Shown here piece by piece: positions 10,265 to 20,124 of a DNA stretch of 64,000 nt. The number at the start of each line of letters is the position of its first letter. Positions within the stretch are counted from its first letter, which is position 1. Made by a program: the position numbers and the translations under genes. Source of the stretch: SPGG2 sp964194625 (GTDB lineage Bacteria > Pseudomonadota > Gammaproteobacteria > Acidiferrobacterales > SPGG2). The notes under the pieces are model-generated. The model did no database searches and was not told where the DNA came from. It saw nothing but the letters and a program-made list of their open reading frames with translations. The stretch spans positions 6,162 to 70,161 of the forward strand of contig CAXMNC010000202.1 of NCBI GenBank assembly GCA_964194625.1, written 5' to 3'.

Positions 10265-11398
10265 CTAGCCGCCTGTGGGTATGAGGATCTGGCGGACGGT
10301 GCGGCCCGACGCGAGGCGATCGAACGCCGCATTCAAATCATCAAAACCGAGATGGTCGCTCATTAGCCGGTTCACGGGCAATCGGCCTTGCCGGTACAGG
10401 GCGATAAACCGCGGTATATCCCTCGCAGGTACGCAACTGCCCACATAGCTGCCCTTAAGCGTGCGTTCCTCCGCCACCAGGCTCACTGCCTGTAAGGCCA
10501 GCGTATGCTCGGGATGGGCAAGCCCTGCCGTCACCGTGGTACCGCCGCGACGGGTAATTCTATAAGCCAAGTCAAGCGCCTTGACCGAACCCGCCATCTC
10601 GAAGGCGTAGTCCACGCCGCCTTGAGTGGCCTCCTTCACAGCCGCTGCGCAGTCGCTGTCGCCAGCTCTGAAGGTATCGGTAGCGCCAAGTTGACGCGCG
10701 AGCGCCAGCTTCTCATCGATAACGTCGATCGCGACGATGCGTTGCGCACCGACAAGCACCGCTCCCAGCAAGGCGTTGAGGCCCACACCGCCGAGGCCGA
10801 CGACTGCTACCGTCGCCGCCGGCGGCACGCGTGCGGTATGCACCACGGCCCCTACCCCGGTTAACACCGCACAGCCAAACAGTGCCGCCTCATCGAGCGG
10901 CAACTCACTATCGACCTTGATCAGCGATTGGCGCGAGACCACTGCGTATTCGGCAAACGCCGATATCCCCATGTGATGATTGATGGCTTTGTCGTTGCGA
11001 TGAAGCCGGCGTGCACCCGATAACAGTGCACCGGCGGAGTTGGCGTGAAAGCCCGGCTCGCATAAGGCGGGACGTCCTTCCATGCACGGCAGACAATGGC
11101 CGCAACTCGGGACAAAGACCATGACCACGTGATCATCGGTACGAATGTCTTTCACACCGGCACCCAGCTCACGCACAATCCCAGCCGCTTCATGACCGAG
11201 GGCCATCGGCGTGGGTCGGGGCCGGTCGCCGTTGATAACGGATAGGTCGGAATGACACAGTCCGGCCGCCTTCACTTCCACCAGCACCTCACCCTCACCG
11301 GGTGGGTCGAGTTCGACCTCCTCGATATGGAGCGGGCGGCTTTCCGCATAGGGTGGTGGCAACTCCATTTCGTGCAAGACGGCGGCTCTCGTTTTCAT
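10265..11398 (-). CDS. Zinc-dependent alcohol dehydrogenase (class III-like MDR family)
   Basis: The preferred start is the ATG at 11398, which has a GGAGG ribosome site and gives 377 residues; longer in-frame extension upstream lacks one. Catalytic zinc ligands are in AAGLCHSD and GHEAAG. A four-cysteine structural zinc lobe lies in SCGHCLPCMEGRPALC, and the NAD-binding glycines are in VGLGGVG. The pattern is that of class III and aryl/glutathione-dependent alcohol dehydrogenases, but the exact alcohol cannot be stated. The gene is divergent from panC, with about 90 bases between. Confidence 0.85.
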   Translation of the reverse strand: MKTRAAVLHEMELPPPYAESRPLHIEEVELDPPGEGEVLVEVKAAGLCHSDLSVINGDRPRPTPMALGHEAAGIVRELGAGVKDIRTDDHVVMVFVPSCGHCLPCMEGRPALCEPGFHANSAGALLSGARRLHRNDKAINHHMGISAFAEYAVVSRQSLIKVDSELPLDEAALFGCAVLTGVGAVVHTARVPPAATVAVVGLGGVGLNALLGAVLVGAQRIVAIDVIDEKLALARQLGATDTFRAGDSDCAAAVKEATQGGVDYAFEMAGSVKALDLAYRITRRGGTTVTAGLAHPEHTLALQAVSLVAEERTLKGSYVGSCVPARDIPRFIALYRQGRLPVNRLMSDHLGFDDLNAAFDRLASGRTVRQILIPTGG

Positions 11399-11491
11399 GC
11401 TCTGTCCTCCTGGTGGTATCGAGCGTTGTTGCCCGCCTATTATAACGTCACCGAATAGACAGGCGGGTCGTCCGTGTGGCAGCCTGACCGC

Positions 11492-12358
11492 ATGGTTGTG
11501 CATCTACCTGATCCGGACAGCGCGCGCGGGTGGTGCGCAGAGCAGCGGGCAGCCGGTCGCTCGATTGGTTTCGTGCCCACCATGGGTGGGTTACACGAAG
11601 GACACCTGTCGCTCGTGCGCCGCGCCGTGGCCGAGAACGAAATCACTTGTGTCAGCATCTTTGTCAATCCGCTGCAATTCAACGACCCGGGGGATTTGGC
11701 GAGCTATCCGCGTAATCTAGACGACGATATACGGCAACTACAAGACATAGGGTGCGACATGGTCTTCACCGGTACCTTCGAGCAGTTTTTTCCCGACGTC
11801 GAATCCCCCGAGGACATCGTACAACGAGATCCTGGGCCGGGAGCGGATGGGGTCGAAGGAGCGGGCCGGCCCGGGCACTTCGCGGGGGTCGCTACCATTT
11901 GCGAGCGCCTGTTCAAAGTGGTTGGCTCAGCGCGCGCCTACTTTGGCGAAAAGGACTTTCAACAAACGTTGGTCGTAAAAGATCTTGCACGGGCGCTAGG
12001 TTACCCCGAGATTGTCGTGTGTCCGACCGTGCGGGAGCCCTCAGGGTTGGCGTACTCCTCACGTAACGTCTTGCTCACAGACAGTGAGCGTGAGCGTGCG
12101 GCTTGTATATCTCGTGCACTGTTCAGTGCGCGCCACGCCTGGCATCAAGGCGAGTGCGAGGCTGGGAAATTACGCGAGGTGATGTTGCGTGAGCTCGACG
12201 TTGACGGCATAGACGTGGAATACGCCGAGCTAAGAGACCCGCACGATTGGCGACCCGAAGCGCCAGCAGGAAGCCTGGTACATGCACAAGCGCTGATCGC
12301 GGCACGGATCGGCAAGGCGCGCCTTATCGATAACCTGCGCTTGGATTGCGGCGCTTAG
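11492..12358 (+). CDS. panC: Pantothenate synthetase (pantoate--beta-alanine ligase)
   Basis: PanC condenses pantoate and beta-alanine with ATP, the last step of pantothenate synthesis. From the ATG at 11492 the protein has 288 residues, close to the usual 280; a GTG at 11474 is the alternative. The first nucleotide-binding motif is FVPTMGGLHEGH, with VNPLQF shortly after, the pantoate/ATP site YFGEKDFQQ near residue 150 and the KMSKS-like SSRNVLL near 190. No panB neighbours it here. Its beta-alanine need connects loosely with the beta-alanine-type aminotransferase and mmsA nearby. The stop is one base from the convergent mmsA stop. Confidence 0.93.
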   Translation: MVVHLPDPDSARGWCAEQRAAGRSIGFVPTMGGLHEGHLSLVRRAVAENEITCVSIFVNPLQFNDPGDLASYPRNLDDDIRQLQDIGCDMVFTGTFEQFFPDVESPEDIVQRDPGPGADGVEGAGRPGHFAGVATICERLFKVVGSARAYFGEKDFQQTLVVKDLARALGYPEIVVCPTVREPSGLAYSSRNVLLTDSERERAACISRALFSARHAWHQGECEAGKLREVMLRELDVDGIDVEYAELRDPHDWRPEAPAGSLVHAQALIAARIGKARLIDNLRLDCGA

Positions 12359-12359
12359 T

Positions 12360-13877
12360 TCAATGCTCACCGCCCGCTTTGAAGTTAAACTGGGCGCCAG
12401 ATCGAATGCCTGACGGCCAACGCGCGGTGATGGTCTTCAGTTTGGTAAAGAACTTCACGCCCTCGGGGCCGTGCACGTAAAGATCGCCAAACAACGAGCG
12501 TTTCCAACCGCCAAAACTATGATAAGCAACCGGCACTGGGATCGGTACATTGACGCCCACCATACCGCTTTGCACTGCACTGGAGAAATGACGGGCACAA
12601 TCACCATCGCGTGTAAACACAGCAGCACCATTACCAAGTTCATGGGCATTGACAAGCCCTAAGGCCTCGTCATAGTTTTCAGCACGCACAATGCTGAGCA
12701 CAGGACCGAAGATTTCCTCGTTGTAGATGCGCATGTCGGCACGCACTTTGTCGAACAAGCAACCACCCAGGAACGAACCGTTCTCGTAACCCTTGGGCTT
12801 TACATCGCGTCCATCAACAACGAGTTCGGCGCCCTCAGCGACACCAACTTCGACATAATTCTTAACCTTTTCGTAATGTTGTGGCGTCACAAGTGGTCCC
12901 ATCTCGGCCTCGGGATCGGTGTAGGGGCCAATCTTGAGGCCCTCGACGCGTGGTTTAAGTCGTTCTACGAGTTCGTCGGCCGTACGTTCGCCGACGGGCA
13001 CCACTACTGAGATCGCCATGCAACGTTCGCCGGCAGAGCCATAGGCGGCGCCCATGATGGCATCGACCGCCTGATCCATATCCGCATCTGGCATAACCAC
13101 CATATGATTCTTGGCGCCACACAGTGCCTGCACTCGCTTTCCGTGTGCGCAACCGGTGGTATAAACGTATTCACCGATACCAACCGAACCGACAAAGCTT
13201 ATAGAGGCAATGCCTGGATCGGTCAGCAAGGTATCCACCGCTTCCTTGTCACCATTGACAACATTTAACACGCCTTCAGGAAGCCCCGCTTCTGTCATTA
13301 GCTCGGCCAACTTTAGGGTAACCGACGGGTCTTTCTCCGATGGCTTTAATACAAAGGTGTTACCGCAAGCGAGCGCAATCGGAAACATCCACATCGGTAC
13401 CATGGCGGGGAAATTGAATGGCGTAATGCCGCCACATACACCCAGCGGTTGACGAACGGAGTAGCTGTCCACGCCCCGTGATACCCCTTCATTGAACTCG
13501 CCTTTCAACATCTGCGGAATGCCACAAGCAAACTCAACAACTTCGACGCCACGCGTCACAGAGCCCTTGGCATCCGCCAAAGTTTTACCATGCTCAGATG
13601 ACAACAGTTCGGCAAGCTCGTCTGTGCGTTGTTTCACCAAGTCACGAAATCGAAACAGTATTTGCACACGCTGCGCTGGCGGCGTTGCTGCCCATGCCGG
13701 AAACGCCTTTGCCGCGGTCGCAATCACCTGACGAACCTCATCGGCACTGGCGAATGGCACCTTGGTTGTGATCTCACCCGTCGCCGGGTTGTAGATATCG
13801 CCGAAGCGACCGCTGGTACCCTCTATCTTCTGCCCGCCGATATAATGGTGCAGCGTATTTGTTACTTTGACGTCCAT
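12360..13877 (-). CDS. mmsA: Methylmalonate-semialdehyde dehydrogenase (CoA-acylating)
   Basis: MmsA converts methylmalonate semialdehyde to propionyl-CoA, and malonate semialdehyde to acetyl-CoA, with NAD and CoA. The chosen ATG at 13877 has GGAGGTGAGG upstream and gives 505 residues, matching the family; a longer frame to 13970 lacks support. Diagnostic features are ITPFNFPAMVPMWMFP, the catalytic cysteine in GSAGERCMAIS, and the C-terminal GPEGVKFFTKLKTITARWP signature of MmsA. The omega-amino acid aminotransferase gene lies about 240 bases upstream on the same strand, the usual pairing for beta-alanine or valine catabolism. Confidence 0.94.
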   Translation of the reverse strand: MDVKVTNTLHHYIGGQKIEGTSGRFGDIYNPATGEITTKVPFASADEVRQVIATAAKAFPAWAATPPAQRVQILFRFRDLVKQRTDELAELLSSEHGKTLADAKGSVTRGVEVVEFACGIPQMLKGEFNEGVSRGVDSYSVRQPLGVCGGITPFNFPAMVPMWMFPIALACGNTFVLKPSEKDPSVTLKLAELMTEAGLPEGVLNVVNGDKEAVDTLLTDPGIASISFVGSVGIGEYVYTTGCAHGKRVQALCGAKNHMVVMPDADMDQAVDAIMGAAYGSAGERCMAISVVVPVGERTADELVERLKPRVEGLKIGPYTDPEAEMGPLVTPQHYEKVKNYVEVGVAEGAELVVDGRDVKPKGYENGSFLGGCLFDKVRADMRIYNEEIFGPVLSIVRAENYDEALGLVNAHELGNGAAVFTRDGDCARHFSSAVQSGMVGVNVPIPVPVAYHSFGGWKRSLFGDLYVHGPEGVKFFTKLKTITARWPSGIRSGAQFNFKAGGEH

Positions 13878-14118
13878 AACCTCACCTCCGCGCGGCACTC
13901 TTGCCGCTGCCTGCGCACGCGTTGTACCGTTCTCACGGGACAAGATACAGCGCGTCGACGTATCGAGCAAACCAACAGTTTGCTCGATACCGTGCTACCG
14001 ATGCCAAATGATGTCCGACGAATGCTGGCCCTACGTCGTCCCCCATGGGCCAACTCCCCTTATCGCCAGTACCGCCTACTCCTTGTCTCCTGTAAACTCA
14101 GTCGCGGCGCCTTATCAG

Positions 14119-15468
14119 TTACGACGAGTGCGCTTTTCTTATGTCTGCGGTCTGGGCCGGGTAAGTCTTCAATACATCCCTCAGAATGGCGCACATTTCA
14201 TCGATATGCGCTTTTTCCGCAATCAACGGTGGCGCCAAAATGCCGGCGTCACCGGTCATCTTGATATGCATGCCAGCCTCGAAAAGACGTTTTTGCACTT
14301 CGTAACCACGCACGCCGGGCGTGCCCGCGGGCGCAACGTCGAAGCCTGCAATCAGTCCATAGCCGCGAATGTCGGTTATCACTGGCAAGTCGCTCAAGGC
14401 AAATACGGCCTCTAGAAAATACTCGGACATGTCGGCCGCACGCTCGAATAGCCCTTCCTTCTCGTAGATGTCGAGCACGGCGAGGCCGGCCGCACAAGCG
14501 GCCGGATGCGCCGAGTACGTATAGCCATGGAATAACTCGATGGCCTCCGCCGGCGCCGGACCACAAATGGTATCGTAGATATCCTTGCTTACGGCGACTG
14601 CACCCATAGGCTGGGCACCATTGGTCAATGCCTTGGCCATGGTCATCATATCCGGGGTTACGCCAAAGCTTTGTGCAGCGAATGCCTTGCCCGTACGCCC
14701 AAAACCACAGATGACCTCGTCAAACACCAGCAGAATCCCGTGTGCGTCACAGATCTCTCGCAAGCGTTCGAGATAGCCCTTTGGCGGCACGAGAATCCCG
14801 GTCGAGCCGGCAATCGGCTCTACAAAGCAGGCGGCAATCGTATCCGCCCCATAGAGTCCCACCATCCGCTGCAGGTCTTCAGCGAGCTCGGCACCACTTT
14901 CTGGCTGTCCTTTCGTGAAGCGGTTTTCCGGTAGCCATGTATGGCGTAAGTGCGCGACACCGGTGAGTCCTACCCCAAAGGCTTCGCGGTTCTTCACCAG
15001 ACCACTCAAGGAAGTACCGCCAATGTTCACGCCGTGATAGGCGCGCTCGCGCGATATAAAGCGCATGCGCTGTCCCTGGCCCCGGGCCCGGTGGTAGGCG
15101 AGCGCGATCTTTAGCGCTGTATCGACGGCCTCGGAACCAGAATTAGTGAAAAAGACATAGTCCAAATCACCAGGGGTGAGCGCCGCCACTCTTTGCGCCA
15201 ACTCGAAAGCTAAAGGATGGGCACTCTGGAAGGGGGCACAGTAATCCAACTCCATCAGTTGCTTGCCGACGGCATCGGCGACTTCACGGCGACCATGTCC
15301 AGCTGCCACACAAAAGAGCCCCGACGAACCGTCTAGAATGCGCTTCCCCTCGTGGCTCGTGTAGTACATACCCTCGCCGCTGACGAAAATCCGTGGATTC
15401 GCCTTAAAGTCGCGATTGGCGGTAAAGGGCATCCAGTAATGTTCAAGTTTCTCGCTAGAAATGTTCAT
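14119..15468 (-). CDS. Omega-amino acid:pyruvate aminotransferase (taurine or beta-alanine type)
   Basis: This 449-residue class III PLP aminotransferase carries HWMPFTANRDF-like N-terminal sequence (here YWMPFTANRDF), NSGSEAVDTALK, AYHGVN, the cofactor aspartate in FDEVICGFGRTG and the PLP lysine in MAKALTNGAQPMG. It resembles beta-alanine:pyruvate transaminases strongly. Its neighbours are mmsA on one side and a MocR regulator, ald and xsc on the other. It could therefore make malonate semialdehyde from beta-alanine or sulfoacetaldehyde from taurine (Tpa role), with alanine as co-product in both cases. Start ATG has a GAGGAA ribosome site and is divergent from the regulator. Enzyme class sure; substrate inferred. 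Confidence 0.85.
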   Translation of the reverse strand: MNISSEKLEHYWMPFTANRDFKANPRIFVSGEGMYYTSHEGKRILDGSSGLFCVAAGHGRREVADAVGKQLMELDYCAPFQSAHPLAFELAQRVAALTPGDLDYVFFTNSGSEAVDTALKIALAYHRARGQGQRMRFISRERAYHGVNIGGTSLSGLVKNREAFGVGLTGVAHLRHTWLPENRFTKGQPESGAELAEDLQRMVGLYGADTIAACFVEPIAGSTGILVPPKGYLERLREICDAHGILLVFDEVICGFGRTGKAFAAQSFGVTPDMMTMAKALTNGAQPMGAVAVSKDIYDTICGPAPAEAIELFHGYTYSAHPAACAAGLAVLDIYEKEGLFERAADMSEYFLEAVFALSDLPVITDIRGYGLIAGFDVAPAGTPGVRGYEVQKRLFEAGMHIKMTGDAGILAPPLIAEKAHIDEMCAILRDVLKTYPAQTADIRKAHSS

Positions 15469-15486
15469 TTCGGTCTTCCTCAGATA

Positions 15487-15571
15487 TCTATTGTTGACCC
15501 GCGCCGGGGTTACAATAGACTCGTTCCCCCATGGCCGAGTAGAGCCAGTTCCGAGACTCGGATTAGACCAG
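15487..15571. promoter_or_regulatory. Divergent regulatory region with an inverted repeat and three phased TAGA sites, candidate operator of the MocR regulator
   Basis: Between the aminotransferase and regulator genes, TCTATTGT (15487-15494) is mirrored by ACAATAGA (15512-15519) around a GC-rich centre. In addition, three similar direct elements AATAGAC, AGTAGAGCCAG and ATTAGACCAG have their TAGA at 15516, 15540 and 15564, exactly 24 bases apart. On the other strand two of them read CTGGCTCTACT and CTGGTCTAAT, resembling the CTGGAC-type direct repeats reported for TauR. That this is the binding site is inference. Confidence 0.45.
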
Positions 15572-15575
15572 CTCC

Positions 15576-17042
15576 ATGCGTGACCAACTGCTGCATCTGT
15601 CGCCCGACAGCAACGCCAGTCTACAAGCCCAGATTCGCGAGTTACTGGTCTCAGCCATCCTAGATGGCCATATTCCTAGCGGTAGCGCGCTGCCCTCGTG
15701 TCGCAAACTGGCGGTGCAATTGGGGGTGGCACGAAACACGGTTGTTCTTGCCTATCAACAGCTTGTCGATGAGGGTTATTTGATCTCACGCGAGCGTAGT
15801 GGTTATTACGTTGACAAAGACATTCTCGCGGGGCGAGTGGCGCACACCCCGCGTGCACAGATGCATACCGCTACTGCACCCGATTGGTCAGCTCGGTTAA
15901 AGATGAGGCCCTCGAGTCAGCGAAACATCGTCAAACCCCACGACTGGCAGCGATACACCTATGCGTTCATCTACGGCCAACTGGACCCGGTGTTGTTCCC
16001 GATTTCCGACTGGCGCGAATGTGCGCGCGAGGCGTTGAGTGTGGTGGCGATCCGCGACTGGGCACGTGATCGCATCGACATTGATGATTCACTGTTGATC
16101 GAACAAATACATACGCGCCTTTTGCCTCGACGCGGGGTGTGGGCGTCGCCCGATGAGATTCTCATCACGGTAGGCGCTCAACACGCCCTTTATCTATTGG
16201 CCACACTGTTGGTCACGAGTGGGAGTACGGTCGGCATCGAAGACCCCGGTTACCCGGATGCGCGCAATATCTTCGCTGTCAAGACATCGCGAATGGTAGG
16301 ACTACCGGTTGATGAGGCCGGCCTGATCGTAAACAAGAATCTCGACCAATGTGACTACATCTATGTCACCCCAAGCCATCAGTCCCCCACCACCGTGACG
16401 CAGTCGCTACAGCGTCGCCAATTACTTCTCCGTCACGCGGTAGACCGAGATTTTGTCGTTATCGAAGATGACTACGAGTGTGAAACTAACTTTGTTGGTG
16501 ATCCGACGCCGGCGTTGAAGAGTCTTGATGAAAACAACCGTGTCATCTATGTCGGCAGCGTCTCCAAGACCTTGGCGCCCGGGCTACGTCTCGGTTATAT
16601 GGTCGCACCGCCTGAACTTATACGAGAAGCGCGCGCGCTTCGTCGACTGATGTTGCGCCACCCGCCGGCCAACAATCAGCGTGCGGTGGCGTTATTCCTG
16701 GCCCGAGGACATCATGATTCACTCGTACGCCGCTTGAGCCACGCATACAGAGACCGATGGCAAGTCATGGGAGGGGCGCTTGCCCGCTATTTGCCAGACT
16801 CCACGCGGGTCCCAACATTCGGCGGTACCTCGTACTGGATCAGAGGCCCAGCTGAATTGAACGCGGATCATCTACAACAACAAGCGCTGGCCCACGGCAT
16901 CCTCATCGAACCTGGACAGGTCCATTTCATGTCGGACAATCCGCCCGTAAACTACTTTCGCCTTGGTTTTTCTTCGATACCGGCCGATCGCATCGAGCCC
17001 GGTATACGCAAGCTCTCGAACTTGATCCACCAGCTGATATAA
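15576..17042 (+). CDS. MocR/PdxR-type GntR regulator with aminotransferase-like domain (TauR-like)
   Basis: This 488-residue protein joins an N-terminal GntR winged helix (about residues 10-78; PSCRKLAVQLGVARNTVV is the recognition region) to a class I aminotransferase-like domain from about 130. The PLP lysine is in GSVSKTLAPGLRLGYM, and the aspartate pair in VIEDDYECE. MocR proteins sense PLP adducts of amines; TauR (taurine), GabR (GABA) and PdxR belong here. Its place between the aminotransferase and ald/xsc argues for taurine or a related omega-amino acid as inducer. No strong ribosome site is visible. Confidence 0.88.
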   Translation: MRDQLLHLSPDSNASLQAQIRELLVSAILDGHIPSGSALPSCRKLAVQLGVARNTVVLAYQQLVDEGYLISRERSGYYVDKDILAGRVAHTPRAQMHTATAPDWSARLKMRPSSQRNIVKPHDWQRYTYAFIYGQLDPVLFPISDWRECAREALSVVAIRDWARDRIDIDDSLLIEQIHTRLLPRRGVWASPDEILITVGAQHALYLLATLLVTSGSTVGIEDPGYPDARNIFAVKTSRMVGLPVDEAGLIVNKNLDQCDYIYVTPSHQSPTTVTQSLQRRQLLLRHAVDRDFVVIEDDYECETNFVGDPTPALKSLDENNRVIYVGSVSKTLAPGLRLGYMVAPPELIREARALRRLMLRHPPANNQRAVALFLARGHHDSLVRRLSHAYRDRWQVMGGALARYLPDSTRVPTFGGTSYWIRGPAELNADHLQQQALAHGILIEPGQVHFMSDNPPVNYFRLGFSSIPADRIEPGIRKLSNLIHQLI

Positions 17043-17193
17043 GAGCGAGCGCTCATCGAACGGAACCAGCATGGGCGTCTTGGCGCTGCCCTAGCCTGGC
17101 ATAGACGAAATATCACTACTGGTACTATACGCTCCGCCAAGCGGATCCTAGATTAGTCGGTTAAAAATCAGACGTGTCCCTAGGAGAGCCCAG

Positions 17194-18312
17194 ATGTTAA
17201 TCGGCGTACCCAAAGAGATAAAAGTGCACGAGTATCGCGTGGGCCTGGTACCGAGCAGCGTGCTCGAGGTGGTTGCTCATGGTCATAGTGTAATCGTCGA
17301 GACTGCGGCCGGCGCCGGAATTGGCGTTAGCGATGCCGACTACGAGGCGGCCGGCGCTATCATCACGGTGAGGGCCGAGGAAGTTTTCCAAAAAGCGGAG
17401 ATGATCGTTAAGGTCAAAGAGCCACTGGCCGAAGAACGGGCGCGTCTGCGAGATGGGCAGGTGCTGTTCACCTATCTGCACCTCGCGCCGGACCCAGATC
17501 AAACGGAGGATCTCGTAAAAAGTGGTGCCACTTGTATTGCCTACGAGACGGTGACCTCGCCGCACGGCGGGCTGCCGTTGCTGGCGCCGATGTCCGAAGT
17601 CGCTGGCCGCATGTCTATCCAGGCGGGTGCCTACTGCCTTGAAAAGGCCCACGGTGGCCTGGGCGTACTACTTGGCGGTGTGCCAGGCGTGGATCCAGCC
17701 AAGGTGGTGGTTTTGGGTGGCGGCGTTGTCGGCACCCACGCCATTCATATTGCGCTGGGTATGGGTGCCGATGTTTGGGTTCTCGACCGTTCGATGGATG
17801 CCTTACGGGCCTTGTGGCGCCAATTCGGCCGACCGCTAAATACCGTGTACTCCACCCGCGCCGCGGTCGCGCGTCACGTACTCGGGGCTGACCTCGTAAT
17901 CGGTGGTGTCCTCATAGCAGGGGCAGAAACGCCGAAGTTGGTGACGGCAGAAATGGTCAAGCAGATGAAACCCGGCGCAGTCGTTGTTGACGTCGCCATT
18001 GACCAGGGAGGTTGCTTCGAGACGTCTCGTCCCACCACCCATGCCGAGCCGACTTACGCCGTCGACGAGGTAATTCACTATTGTGTTGCCAATATGCCGG
18101 GTGGTGTACCACGCACATCCACCTTCGCCCTAAACAACGTCACGCTACCGCACGTACTTGCTTTGGCGGACAAAGGATATAAGAAGGCCTTTCAGGATGA
18201 TCCACATCTGCTAGCCGGGCTCAATGTACACAAGGGCGACGTTACCTACGAACAAGTAGCGAATGCGCTGGGGTATCCCTATCGTGACCCGTTAGACGCG
18301 TTAGCTGCCTAA
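17194..18312 (+). CDS. ald: Alanine dehydrogenase
   Basis: Ald (372 residues) oxidises L-alanine to pyruvate and ammonia with NAD. It begins MLIGVPKEIKVHEYRVG, containing the pyruvate-contacting arginine, followed by the lysine in KVKEPL. The catalytic histidine is in YLHLAPD (about residue 96), the Rossmann glycines are in VVVLGGGVVGTHA (about 175) and the Asp/Asn loop follows near 270. In the module with the pyruvate-dependent aminotransferase it would regenerate pyruvate and release the amino nitrogen as ammonium, as in known taurine pathways using Tpa plus Ald. The ATG has an AGGAG site. xsc follows after 57 bases on the same strand. Confidence 0.95.
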   Translation: MLIGVPKEIKVHEYRVGLVPSSVLEVVAHGHSVIVETAAGAGIGVSDADYEAAGAIITVRAEEVFQKAEMIVKVKEPLAEERARLRDGQVLFTYLHLAPDPDQTEDLVKSGATCIAYETVTSPHGGLPLLAPMSEVAGRMSIQAGAYCLEKAHGGLGVLLGGVPGVDPAKVVVLGGGVVGTHAIHIALGMGADVWVLDRSMDALRALWRQFGRPLNTVYSTRAAVARHVLGADLVIGGVLIAGAETPKLVTAEMVKQMKPGAVVVDVAIDQGGCFETSRPTTHAEPTYAVDEVIHYCVANMPGGVPRTSTFALNNVTLPHVLALADKGYKKAFQDDPHLLAGLNVHKGDVTYEQVANALGYPYRDPLDALAA

Positions 18313-18369
18313 CACAGCAGCTATCTCGTACGCAAATAATTGTCAATTCGATTTTGTTGAGGAAAAATT

Positions 18370-20124
18370 ATGGCACGCATGACACCAAGCGAAGCGTTTG
18401 TTGAAACGCTAGTGGCCCACGGCGTTACCAATATGTTCGGTATCGTCGGATCGGCCTATATGGATGCGCTTGATGTTTTCCCGGCCGCGGGCATCCGCTT
18501 TATCCCCACCGTGCATGAGCAGGGAGCGGCCCACATGGCGGACGGTTATGCCCGCGTTAGCGGTCGACATGGCGTATGCATAGGTCAGAACGGACCAGGC
18601 ATCACCAACTTCGTCACCGCCATCGCCGCTGCGTATTGGGCCCACACACCGGTGGTAGCGATTACGCCGGAAACGGGCTCCACCACTATAGGGCTAGGCG
18701 GATTCCAGGAGACCAATCAACTTCCTATTTTTTCGCCTATCACCAAGTATCAAGGACATGTCACTGGGCCTGGCCGCTTGGCCGAGTTTACGGCGCGTTG
18801 TTTCGATATGGCGATGGCCGAACGCGGACCGACGCAGCTAAATATCCCGCGCGATTTCTTTTACGGAGATATCGACGTAGATATCCCGCAACCTCAGCGG
18901 CTTGAACTAGGCGCCGGTGGCGCGCAGAGCCTAGACGAAGCGGCGCAGCTTCTGGCAAGTGCCAAGTTTCCGGTTATCGTTTCTGGTGGTGGCGTCATCA
19001 TGGCCGGTGGCGTAGACCAATGCGTGGCGCTGGCCGACTATCTAGGTGCCCCAGTGGTCAACAGTTATCTGCATAACGATTCTTTCCCGGCCAATCATCC
19101 GCTTTGGTGTGGGCCGCTCGGATATCAGGGTTCGAAAGCGGGCATGAAACTGATTCAACAAGCCGATGTGGTGTTGGCGTTGGGCACACGCTTAGGGCCC
19201 TTCGGCACCCTGCCCCAGCACGGCCTCGATTATTGGCCAAAGAATGCCAAGATCGTTCAGGTCGATTCTGATCACAAAATGCTGGGCCTGGTGAAGCAAA
19301 TTTCGGTTGGGGTCTGTGGTGACGCCAAGGCCGCCGCCGCGGCAATCCTCGACCGTTTACAGACCAAGAAGCTTGCCAGCGAAGACAACAAGCAAGAGCG
19401 ACTGGCTGAAATCAAGCGTCAAAAAGAGGCTTGGGAATCTGAACTCGATGCTTGGACGGAAGAGGTCGATGAGTGGAGCCAGCGAGTGGCGAAGGAAGAT
19501 GCCGGTCTACTTCATCCGCGACAAGTGCTGAGGGAGCTGGAAAAGGCCATGCCCAATGACGCTATGGTGTCTACCGATATCGGCAATATCTGTTCGGTGT
19601 CTAACAGTTACCTGCGATTCAATAAACCGAATAGCTTTTTCGCCGCAATGAGTTTTGGCAATTGTGGCTATGCGTTTCCGACAATTATCGGTACCAAGGT
19701 GGCGGCACCAGACCGGCCGGCCATCGCCTATGTCGGTGACGGTGCCTGGGCCATGAGCATGGGTGAAATTCTCACTTGTGTGCGAGAAGAAATCCCAGTA
19801 ACGCCAATCGTGTTTAACAATCGTCAGTGGGGCGCCGAAAAGAAGAATCAGGTGGACTTCTACGCCAGACGCTTCGAGGGTGTGAATCTCAAGAACCCAA
19901 GCTTCGCCGAGATTGCCATCGCCATGGGCGCTCAGGGAGTAACAGTGGAGAAGCTCGAAGAGGTTGGGCCCGCGTTACAGGAGGCTTGCGCAGATCAGAA
20001 GGCCGGCAAGACTACGATCGTCGAAGTAATGTGCACCCGTGAACTCGGTGATCCGTTCCGGCGCGATGCGTTGAAAAAACCAGTACGCTTACTCGACAAG
20101 TACAAGACCTACACGGTCAACTAA
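18370..20124 (+). CDS. xsc: Sulfoacetaldehyde acetyltransferase
   Basis: Xsc (584 residues) is a thiamine-diphosphate enzyme that cleaves sulfoacetaldehyde with phosphate to acetyl phosphate and sulfite, the desulfonation step of taurine and isethionate breakdown. The ThDP glutamate is in VHEQGAAHMADGYAR (about residue 52), and the stretch ETGSTTIGLGGFQETNQL (near 100) is typical of Xsc rather than acetolactate synthase. The ThDP/Mg motif begins GDGAWAMSMGE near 457 and ends in FNNRQWGAEKKNQ. A GAGGA site precedes the ATG. Sulfite export or oxidation genes are not in this window. Confidence 0.95.
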   Translation: MARMTPSEAFVETLVAHGVTNMFGIVGSAYMDALDVFPAAGIRFIPTVHEQGAAHMADGYARVSGRHGVCIGQNGPGITNFVTAIAAAYWAHTPVVAITPETGSTTIGLGGFQETNQLPIFSPITKYQGHVTGPGRLAEFTARCFDMAMAERGPTQLNIPRDFFYGDIDVDIPQPQRLELGAGGAQSLDEAAQLLASAKFPVIVSGGGVIMAGGVDQCVALADYLGAPVVNSYLHNDSFPANHPLWCGPLGYQGSKAGMKLIQQADVVLALGTRLGPFGTLPQHGLDYWPKNAKIVQVDSDHKMLGLVKQISVGVCGDAKAAAAAILDRLQTKKLASEDNKQERLAEIKRQKEAWESELDAWTEEVDEWSQRVAKEDAGLLHPRQVLRELEKAMPNDAMVSTDIGNICSVSNSYLRFNKPNSFFAAMSFGNCGYAFPTIIGTKVAAPDRPAIAYVGDGAWAMSMGEILTCVREEIPVTPIVFNNRQWGAEKKNQVDFYARRFEGVNLKNPSFAEIAIAMGAQGVTVEKLEEVGPALQEACADQKAGKTTIVEVMCTRELGDPFRRDALKKPVRLLDKYKTYTVN

